A DNA stretch of 64,000 nucleotides, taken from assembly GCA_949318235.1 (NCBI GenBank), contig OX439129.1, forward strand, positions 39,284,146-39,348,145, in the 5' to 3' direction. This stretch comes from Ecdyonurus torrentis (lineage: Eukaryota > Arthropoda > Insecta > Ephemeroptera > Heptageniidae). The notes below the pieces were generated by a model. It searched no databases, was not told where the DNA came from, and saw nothing but the letters and a program-made list of their open reading frames with translations. Every line of letters begins with the position of its first letter. The stretch's first letter is position 1. A program made the position numbers and the translations under genes. This document shows, one piece after another, positions 55,732-64,000 of the stretch.

Positions 55732-56074
55732 TTAAAGGAATAGACCAGAGAAAAACATAAGCATTTATATCACAAAACACTTGATGGGATTTACATAAAT
55801 AACATTAGTTTGACTCAAAACCCAACAGTAGCCCCGTAGCAGTGATCAGAAAATTCGATTTATGCAACCCGCACAACATTTTTATACTAATTTTTGCATG
55901 TTTCTGACGTCATAAACATGAATTTTCGCGCAAATTGCATACTTTACAGTTTTTTCACGCTCTCTCGTAGGGCTACATTAACATTCTGGTAAAAATTGTC
56001 ATCAGTTTTGAAGATCCCATTTCGTGTTTATTCATTAAAAAGCATATGTTGTTTTATGTGGTCTATGGCTTTAA
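55732..56074 (-). mobile_element. TTAA-ended MITE, copy D
   Basis: An inverted copy, from TTAAAGGAATAGACCA to TGGTCTATGGCTTTAA, with TTAA intact at both ends and TGACGTCA at 55905-55912. It is very close to copy A over shared blocks (ATGCAACCCGCACAACATT, CATGTTTCTGACGTCA), so the two are probably the youngest. Confidence 0.8.
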
Positions 56075-56841
56075 AAATAGAAAGATAATATTTCTGTTTT
56101 CTTGACCCAAGCCCACGCAAACCAGTAGCGATCAAATTTCAAATTTGGCAATTAATATTACGTACGTCATTTATGAGAGAATCAAATTTCAGTATATTAA
56201 ACTTTTGGGTTTTCAAAACAAGGATAATAACATTTAATGAAATAAATTAAACGCAAGTTCTATGTGCCATAAAAAGAGCCGTAAATTTTTAATGGGAAAA
56301 AATATATAATATAATAAATTTGGTTTTAATAAACTTTCTTTTAGAGTTAGAAAAGAATATAATTTGTTTGTTTTTTTTCCTACAACTGTAAATGAAATTG
56401 TGAGCAAAACCTAAAAGAAAGTGAGAGGTAAAGGAAAAAAGAAAATCTAAAAATAGGAATTAAATTAAGTCCATTCCGTGTAGGCGTTTCTTTAACTGTA
56501 AATGCCAATAATTACTTTCCTTTTATATTTTTAACACTCACATGTATATAACATATTTATAAATAGAACATTACAAACATTACTCTTACACTAAAATTAA
56601 CAAAAAAAAAAAAAAAAAAAAAAAAAATCCAACTCTGAAAATAATTTACCAATAAACATATTAAATGTATTTTTAGAAGCAAGACGAAGAACATTAGTAA
56701 CATCATTAATATCATTTTGTGAATGTATAAGAGTAATATAATATATAATAATATAATATATAATTTCAATTTCATTAGTCATCACATAATTTGAGTACCT
56801 TTTTTTTATAATCAATACTTTGTGAACACCTGTATCTTTTA

Positions 56842-56846
<5 letters not shown>

Positions 56847-56907
<61 letters not shown>
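56847..56907. repeat. (TA)n microsatellite
   Basis: About 30 TA units. Confidence 0.97.
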
Positions 56908-56909
<2 letters not shown>

Positions 56910-57528
56910 ATAATATATATTGTAGAATAATTGTGATTTGTGTTATAATATAATGTTCGGTTTTTAAGAATTATTGTGATTTCATGCTGAAGAAAAAAAA
57001 GTATTTTGCTTGTGCTGACAAGACAGGTAAGAGTTGAAGATATTTGTATTCCAAACCACAAAGTTGACCCCCAGCCCCCACCCCCAAACAGATGTCGCAG
57101 CAAGTGACATGACTTCACATGCGCTCACCTGGAAGATATTGGACAAACTTTCACGACTCTTCTCTGATTTTTTTTCTTTCTTTTCCTTTCTTTACCCTTC
57201 TTTGTTTTGAGAGCAAAAAAAGAAATATAGACAAAACTTTACGTGCTTATACAACAGAGAAAAAAATGTATTTTTGATCTTCCAATTTCTATTCAAACTA
57301 GAAGTTTTTTTTTTTTTTTTTTTACCACAATGAGAAAGACTTATGATTTTTGGGACAGTATTTGAGCACATTTTTAGAAAGATTATAATTCGTAGATTCT
57401 ATTGACGTCAATATTTACCTTTATTAATTAAATTTCATCAATTAATTCATGATTTAAAAGTGACAGCCACGCCCCCAAGAAGCCTGTACCGTTAGTCATT
57501 TGTTTGAATTTGCAGCGCAGTCTGATCT

Positions 57529-57605
57529 TCTTCTGCAAATTTTGATACGAGAATTTTAAAATTCGCGTAAAATTTGAAATTCTCGTATTCAAATTTTCAG
57601 AAGAA
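57529..57605. repeat. Inverted repeat (hairpin)
   Basis: Arms TTCTTCTGCAAATTTTGATA.. and ..TTCAAATTTTCAGAAGAA, extending inward through CGAGAATTT / AAATTCTCG, form a near-perfect stem around a short CGCG-containing loop. It could be a small foldback element; no second copy was seen. Confidence 0.6.
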
Positions 57606-58170
57606 AATAATATTATATTTTATAACAATTCAACTTACTTTGTTAATGTATTGAAATAATATATATAGCTATTTGCTTTTGTAACAAATTACAGAAACAA
57701 GCACATAAATATAAATGAATTACTTATCAACAAAATATAGTTAGCATATTTGTATAATGTAAATTATAATTGAGTAAACTATTTTGTATTCTATTTAATT
57801 ACGTACATACAATAAGGGTCTTTAACATACAATAATAATGTTGTTAAGTATTTTGATGAAAACTATTACATAGCTTATTGAGTAAGTAATTTTTAATTAA
57901 TAAGATAATTAATGATTTAAATTGTTACCTATATAGCTTTGTGACCAAAATAGCTGTAAAAATAGCAATAATTATATGAACATTCCGTTTTCAAAATCCA
58001 TTTTTGAATTATTATTCTGTAACAAATATTGTTGAACAAAGCTTTTGCAACAAAGAAATGATATTATAAAATGTATACATGTTTTTGAAATAAATGTAAA
58101 AAATTGTATAAATAATAAATTCAATAGTTAATGTCCATACGTATAGTATACGACTTTATAATGACGATGT

Positions 58171-58171
<1 letters not shown>

Positions 58172-58245
<74 letters not shown>
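58172..58245. repeat. (CT)n microsatellite
   Basis: About 37 CT units. Confidence 0.97.
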
Positions 58246-58249
<4 letters not shown>

Positions 58250-58878
58250 GCTACGTGATTTATAACTCGATAATGTAACACTACATACTTTAAACTACTT
58301 CAATGTTAAATATAAAGCACGTTCACAGCAATTTAAAATACCATAAAGTCAACATTACATTCTATAAGTGCGTGTGTATGTATATTTATTTTAAAATATA
58401 ATTTAATAATAATGGAAAGAAAACTTATATGCTTATGAGGTAGCTATTGAAATGAAACTCAAGTCTTTCTTCATCTAATTTACTTTATTAATTATATATA
58501 TATATATATGAGCTTAAATTTTACTCTGTCTCTCGGTTTTCTGACCTAAGTTATAAAACAAATAAATAAGATTTACAAGAAGCTTAATTAATAAAATCAT
58601 TTAACTATATAATTTCACACTTGATGAAATATATAATTAAATTATTATTATTATAATTATAACATAAAAGGAGATAAGTTAAAAAGTAGTGTGGATTATA
58701 ATATTTTGTAACAATTTAATAATTGTTTGTATTGCTATGATATGAAAATTATTGAGTCAAATTTTATTCTTACAAAACCTTTACTTTATAATATAAAGTC
58801 CATGATACATTCTCTAGTGGTATCAACACAAACCTCTCTTTTCATATTAACCCTCAAGGCTCCTGACAGAGAAACATG

Positions 58879-58904
58879 AGAGAGAGAGAGAGAGAGAGAG
58901 AGAG
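58879..58904. repeat. (GA)n microsatellite
   Basis: About 13 GA units. Confidence 0.94.
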
Positions 58905-59077
58905 TCTCACTTTAATTATAGAGCTCTTAATTAAATTTCGAGGTTTAGATAATAACGATTGACGTAATTAAAATGTCCTTATAATACATCGTCAAATTTA
59001 AACCTAATAATAATGAGTAATGCGCGCTATACAATATAGCAGAACAATAATGTTTTTCATCAATATTGTATTATTTG

Positions 59078-59099
59078 GAGAGAGAGAGAGAGAGAGAGA

Positions 59100-59132
<33 letters not shown>
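59078..59132. repeat. (GA)n microsatellite interrupted by TGTGTG
   Basis: Two GA blocks either side of a GTGTGT insert. Confidence 0.95.
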
Positions 59133-59466
59133 GCATTGGCATTATAATTTATTTTCCCTTACTTTAGCACTGAGAAAAAAGAAATGTTTGAATATTGTTT
59201 AACTTTTTTCCCAGTCTTTTGTTCTTTTTGTTTTTTTAGCGTTAAATTAGAAAATTCTGTGCATAAAGTACATAATATAGTCAAGAGGAAAAAATTATAT
59301 ATAAAGAAAGAATGGAAAGAAAGAAATAAAGAAAGTAAAAAGTAAGAAAATAATACACAACATTTGTCTAAAGAAAAGAAAAAAACTTAATTAAAGTTAA
59401 TTAATGTTAATGCGGACAGAATGTCTTAACTTGTTTTAATTTAAAATTTGTTGCATCCCATTTTCT

Positions 59467-59467
59467 C

Positions 59468-59517
<50 letters not shown>
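59467..59517. repeat. (CT)n microsatellite
   Basis: About 24 CT units; 0.6 kb before the Sidestep exon. Confidence 0.97.
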
Positions 59518-59520
<3 letters not shown>

Positions 59521-60108
59521 TTTCACTCACTGAACTGTTTGCCCCCGTGGTGTATATTTAATGTTATATTTTTAAATGTATAAAAATATATTACATTTTA
59601 ACTAATTTAATTAGTTTTGCTAGTATAATCTGTTATAATTGTAAAGTACCTATTTAATTAAAATTATTTTAAACGCATACTTTTATTTAATTTTTCATTG
59701 CTAATAAAAATATGTTTAAAATTTTTAACTGAAGTCTAATTATACCTTTTTTTTTCTAGTAGCAGGTCTTATTATAAGATCGTTTTTCCTAATTTATACT
59801 TTCAAAAATATATATATTTTATAAAAATGCACTTGCTTAAATCAATTATTTATTAAAGAAATAATTTGAGTTGAATTAGACTAGATCTCAAATGTCATAT
59901 TTAGTTTTAAAACTTATATTTGAGAGCTATTTTTGAAGCATATTAAGAATTTGAAATAAAAACATTAACCTAATTAAAAGCTCTGGATTTTTTTTAAAAG
60001 TTTTATTACTAGTTGTTTAGTTATTTCATCCATCAAATAAAAATGTAAAGTATTTAGTTTCCAGGATTGTGCATGCATTGATTCTCCATGCACCATCAAT
60101 AATAATTG

Positions 60109-60142
60109 TAACTAATATTTTAATTTCTTTTCTTTGTTTCAG
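60109..60142 (+). promoter_or_regulatory. Intron branch-point candidate, polypyrimidine tract and 3' splice acceptor
   Basis: A TAACTAAT sequence at 60109-60116 is a plausible branch point about 27 bases before the acceptor. A T/C-rich tract follows and ends in TTTCAG, with AG at 60141-60142. This sets the exon start and is why the methionine at 60069 is not taken as a start codon: it lies in the intron. Confidence 0.8.
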
Positions 60143-60351
60143 TTTCGACGTTCGAGGAAAACCATTGGCTCAAGCTAGACATTGGTCGGACCCTGAAGCA
60201 TTTGGAACTCGTGCCTATTTCAGGACAGTCTCGTCTCCTGCGCAGCTCGTTATTGATGATCTGCGCATTCATGACGAGGGCGTATATCGTTGCAGAGTGG
60301 ACTTCAGAAATACACCAACTCGTAGCTTTAGATACAACTTAACTGTTACAG
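60143..60351 (+). CDS. Internal exon of a Sidestep-family immunoglobulin cell-surface protein
   Basis: The exon encodes 69 complete codons and is the second half of a V-type Ig domain. Visible motifs are [20 protein letters not shown] at residues 1-20, RAYFRTV at about 23-29 and the Ig F-strand signature DEGVYRC (D44, G46, Y48, C50). It continues [10 protein letters not shown] and ends in the G strand with an N-glycosylation sequon NLT (N65). In known Sidestep proteins this stretch follows the N-terminal half of Ig domain 1; C50 would pair with a cysteine in the preceding exon. Drosophila Side is a transmembrane ligand that guides motor axons by binding Beat receptors; the same role here is inference. 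The exon opens with the third base of a codon and closes with one base of the next, so the flanking introns are phase 2 and phase 1. GC content is far above the surroundings. I find no stop or frameshift, and no sister exon in the window. Which Sidestep paralogue it is cannot be told from one exon. Confidence 0.9.
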
Positions 60352-60357
60352 GTATGT
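60352..60357 (+). promoter_or_regulatory. 5' splice donor
   Basis: ACAG|GTATGT is a good donor match. Translation beyond it reaches a stop within a few codons, and conservation with the Sidestep family ends here. Confidence 0.8.
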
Positions 60358-61725
60358 CTAATCGTTAGTATATATTTTTTAAAAAGGAATCAAAAGCATG
60401 AGCATTTTTTAAAACTAACTAAGATGAGTTAGATTCACTGCGATTATATTGTTAGAAATTTTAAAGTAATTGCACAATCAAAATTACAAATGAGTATAGA
60501 CTGGATTTTATGGTGAAAATGGCAGCTGCGCGTGCAAAAATAGTAATTTATTTACCTGCATCGCAACCTACTGTGAGTTTACATAAATATTATTTCTAAA
60601 CTTCTAGCAGTGAAGTACCAATTTTTTAAAAACACACAGTAGAGTATGAGTTATTTTTCATATATATTTTTTAAATATAATGTCAAACATGCCACTAATT
60701 TTTATGCGGTACCAAAAAATAAGAATTTACACTAGCAGAATAATATTATTAAATTATAAATAATAAAGAAACTAAGATTTAATTGATTTAAATGTTAAAT
60801 ATAGTAACTGTATAAACATGTAATAAAAATTTAAATTTTTTACGATTTTCCAAAAAAAATAATAATAAAAAAAAAAAATCATGTTTTTTTGAAAAACAAA
60901 AGACTGTAAACATTAAACTTCCAAAAATAAATAAATATTTTTTGTAAATAAAAAAAAAATTAAAATGTGTTATAAGACAAAAATTTGGAACGTGTTCAGA
61001 AATACTTCGTGACAAAGCATAAAAAATGTATTGGATTGTATCTCTTGTGTTAAAATGGTGTGAGAAAAAAATCCTTTTATATACCAGCAAATATATTACG
61101 TTATGTGGCTCGTTTTACTCTCTCTCTCTCTTTCTCTCAATGAGCATCATATGTTTCGTTTTTTAGAAAGCTTTAGGGAAAAAAGACAAGATACAAAAAA
61201 TCCACCCATCAGAGGTAAAAAAAAAAAAAAAAATGCAATAAAATGTAGATGACCGAATTCTCATTTTTTTATTTCATAAAATTTTATGAGGCATATAATA
61301 TTCAACTCGATTGAAAAAAAATACTTATATTTTATTGACATATAGAACTCACAGTGAAGTGTAGAACAAAAATAATTTAAAGTAACATTCATTCCGAATA
61401 AAAAAAAATAATGTAAACGTGTTGAAATATTACAAAAGTCATTTTTATTTATTATTTTAAAAAATATATCATTAAAATATTGTAATATATAATCTTTTGC
61501 TAGTCTGACGAAAAAATTAGAGCTATAGTTGTGAAAATTTTGCAAACAAATGTTTCATTTTTTTTATACCGTACGTATGTGTAACAAATCTTTGGCAATT
61601 CACAAAATAGCAAAACATTTGCTTTTTATCTTTTTTCTCTCGCTCTATATATTGAAACAAATAAAAAAAATACAATACATTGTTCGTTTTGTTGACACTA
61701 AAATTTTCTATTAAATTTCAACAAG

Positions 61726-61757
<32 letters not shown>

Positions 61758-62646
61758 CACACACACAAAGAAAAACATATTTCTTTTTTTTTTTCTACAC
61801 AAAAATATCTCTGTGAACTTGAATAAATTTGTTTAGTAGTTCTATCAAAAGAATTTGTTTCAATATATCTACAAATAATTGAAACTAACAAAGCAATAAT
61901 AATATAAAAAAAATACTTTGACTTGCCGTATTAAAACGTGTTTTTTTTTTATATAAATCAAAGTAGGTATTTTTTTTCTCTTTTAAATTTAAAAACAATG
62001 CAAAAGTTTCAAACAAACCAATGGAAATATATATAAAAAAGTGTTTGTCACAAATAAAAAAAGTATATAATAATGCCATGATGTAATATGTTTGATACAA
62101 AAGTTTGATAATATATATAATATTATGATACTTTTCTATGGGGTTCCTAGGTTGACTGTTCAAAAAGGTTTGAAATTAGAAGAAAAAAAATGTCTCGTAT
62201 ATCGATTGGACAAAATATAGCTATAAAAATATTTAATTTAATAAACGTTTTGCTAAAATATGTATACCTTTTAAATTTTGTTAGTTTTCATGTAGCTGTA
62301 TAATTTTTCCTACGATTCACCTACTTATATTGATTTATTTATTGTATTTAATACATTAACTACCAGAATAGTGCAGAATGTTTTTGCAACTAATTAAGTT
62401 TTATTAATTTGTGGTTGCTTATGATACATCGTGTGTGTGTTAGGTTCAGTTGACAGGACCTTCAGTATCCTGATTGCACCTATTATTTGTATTTTTTTTC
62501 TATACATAACAATAGACTATTAATTACCATAACAATAGACTATTAATTACGTATTTTATTTCTAAAATACGACCATTTTGATCAAAACAATTAATTAATT
62601 GTATAATAACTAATATATTGATAATAATTATAGAACTTATTACAAT
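60358..62646. other. Probable intron downstream of the Sidestep exon
   Basis: AT-rich sequence with A-runs, a short CT array near 61119 and the 23-bp duplication. The next Ig exon expected for this family is not seen before the window ends. Confidence 0.6.
62505..62550. repeat. Perfect 23-bp tandem duplication
   Basis: CATAACAATAGACTATTAAT followed by TAC occurs twice head to tail with no mismatch, so the duplication is recent. It lies about 100 bp upstream of the GAGGAAG MITE copy 2. Confidence 0.85.
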
Positions 62647-62984
62647 GAGGAAGACTAAACATTTTTTGGGGGTAATTTTATTTCATATTCTAAAAGAGTA
62701 CATTGTCCTGAATCGATGCATGTATGAATTTTTACTTTCTGAGTTCATAAAGTATTTTTAATTAATTTTTTGAAAGTCAAGAAATGACGTCACAGGCTGA
62801 AACTTTTTCTATACTCACATGCATAAGGTGCATCCTGTGACGTCATTTCGCGACTTTCAAACATTAATTAAAAATACTTAGTGAACTCAAAAATTAGACA
62901 TTCACATATGCATCGATTCAGAACAATGTCTTCTTTTAGAATATGAAATAAAATTACCCCCTCAAATTTTTTGTAGTCTTCCTC
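62647..62984. mobile_element. Palindromic MITE, GAGGAAGACTA family, copy 2
   Basis: This copy aligns with 4365-4680 from end to end: same terminal GAGGAAGACTA, same AATATTCTAAAAGAGTACAT-type subterminal block, same AGTATTTTTAATTAATTTTT block, and TGACGTCA at 62785-62792 and 62838-62845. It lacks the long poly(A) of copy 1. It lies 2.3 kb downstream of the Sidestep exon, probably in its intron. Confidence 0.82.
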
Positions 62985-63158
62985 CTTATAGTTATCTATT
63001 AATATGCTTCAGATATTATCTGAAAAATATGTTTTTATTTATTTAAAAGTGCATATTTTCTATCACATTCCCTTGATAAAAATAACTCAATAATAATAAA
63101 AAATCATACAGGCAGCTAGTCTATTACTTTATTGTACACAAAAAAAGTGAACGTGATT

Positions 63159-63196
<38 letters not shown>

Positions 63197-63889
63197 AGAG
63201 CAGCTCATGCTTGATTTGCGTGGTAATTCATTTAATGTGAGTGTCGTCTCTCTATAACTTCAGCATTAATGTGGTTAGACGCTTATCTCTTAAATATCAA
63301 CGTTAAAATAACTCTCTGATTGAAGCCGACTTGATTGATTACTTTAACTTAAGCCCTTATAAATGTTGGACTTCATTTCGTCACAAACATTAGCTATATA
63401 GGGTGACCAACCAGATTTTGTAATACGGATTATCATTTTTTGCTTTATATATATATATATATATATATCCATTTCATAAAACTAATACTTTAACATTATT
63501 TTTTTTTTATACTTTATTACATTTGAGTTAAATTAAAACTGATTTGTTGAAATAGAATAAATGAATATAGGACTTTAAATTACAGCTTTCCAGTTGAATT
63601 TTACTTCATACTTGGTGATTTGAAGGGGAAAAACAAACCAATGATAATACTTAAAAATATTTTGATGAACTTACCTAAACAATAATTTGGAAATACAATA
63701 ATTTTCTTGTATGTCATGCTGCTTATAGTAATGATGACAAATTAAAGAATATAATTTATAGGAGAGCCATTTTAGGCACCTTTTATTTGTAACTTCAAAA
63801 TAGTAAAATTTGGATTTCAACTTTTTAAAGTATTATACTTTTTGTAATGTGGATTTTCATTTTTTCCCCCACATTCATTGATGTAGGAG

Positions 63890-63950
63890 GCACACGAATG
63901 CACCGAGCCAACCTAGTGGTCAAGATGCCACCACTCAGCTATTATTATTA
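63890..63950 (+). mobile_element. Possible SINE or tRNA-like fragment
   Basis: ACCTAGTGGTCAAGATGCC (63911-63929) resembles the A box and D arm of tRNA-derived SINEs. The sequence then runs into (ATT)n. No B box lies downstream, so this is at most a truncated piece; chance similarity is quite possible. Confidence 0.25.
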
Positions 63951-64000
63951 TAATCATCATATTTTGCATTGTTATTTATACTTATTAATATAGTTTTTAA

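Larger units (their letters stand above)
56075..60108. other. Probable intron upstream of the Sidestep exon
   Basis: Microsatellites, the hairpin at 57529 and AT-rich filler. The 173-codon frame on the minus strand (56597-57118) runs through a TA array and a poly(A) and is not a gene. Confidence 0.6.

Noticed and set aside
56597..57118. 173-codon open frame on the minus strand, the longest in the window
   Set aside because: It is open only because a TA array and poly(A) lack stops in that frame; no domain, and very low complexity.
60069..60142. Methionine start upstream of the Sidestep exon
   Set aside because: The 25 codons before the acceptor AG are hydrophobic intron translation; conservation begins exactly after the AG.

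Overview
This is a very AT-rich, gene-poor stretch of animal nuclear DNA. Its one securely coding piece is a 209-bp exon on the + strand at 60143-60351. The exon carries the C-terminal half of an immunoglobulin V-type domain closely resembling the Sidestep family of arthropod cell-surface proteins. It has a polypyrimidine tract and AG before it and a GTATGT donor after it. The host is therefore most likely an arthropod; the exon does not say which group. I recognise no other exon of that gene, so most of the window is probably intron or neighbouring intergenic DNA of a gene with very long introns. There are no operons, bacterial signals or CRISPR arrays.

The rest is repeats. Long, nearly pure (TA)n, (CT)n and (GA)n arrays occur every few kilobases (by hand tally roughly 2.9 kb), with poly(A)/poly(T) runs, one (CA)n(GA)n compound and an 8-bp TGTCTCTC tandem. 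Many long open frames across them are artefacts (YIYI, SLSL, RERE peptides).

Between the arrays lies a dense population of short non-autonomous DNA transposons, several with more than one copy here: (1) a palindromic element with GAGGAAGACTA ends (4365-4680, 62647-62984, decayed 23535-23744); (2) a ~340-bp element with TTAA at its ends (25832, 32907, 34061, 55732); (3) a ~330-bp element with AAGGG ends (19830, 24098, 51288); (4) a Tc1/mariner-like MITE (13033, 50077); (5) a hAT-like MITE with a clear 8-bp target duplication (50233-50484) abutting one of the Tc1-like copies; (6) a palindromic element at 43444-43747; (7) a 383-bp element at 16120-16502; (8) a 149-bp element at 18241-18389; and (9) a 2.2-kb hAT-type element at 22877-25120, inserted in a TA array, with GC-rich hairpins at its ends and copies of (1) and (3) inside it. 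A LINE 3' end (about 5968-6432) and a probable tRNA-derived SINE head (53535-53622) complete the set.

The most striking cross-cutting pattern is the palindromic octamer TGACGTCA (the CRE/ATF site). I count at least 16 copies, 12 of them inside four structurally unrelated MITE families and usually near the centre of the palindrome. In DNA of this composition fewer than one would be expected by my rough estimate. This is the best candidate here for something not described before.
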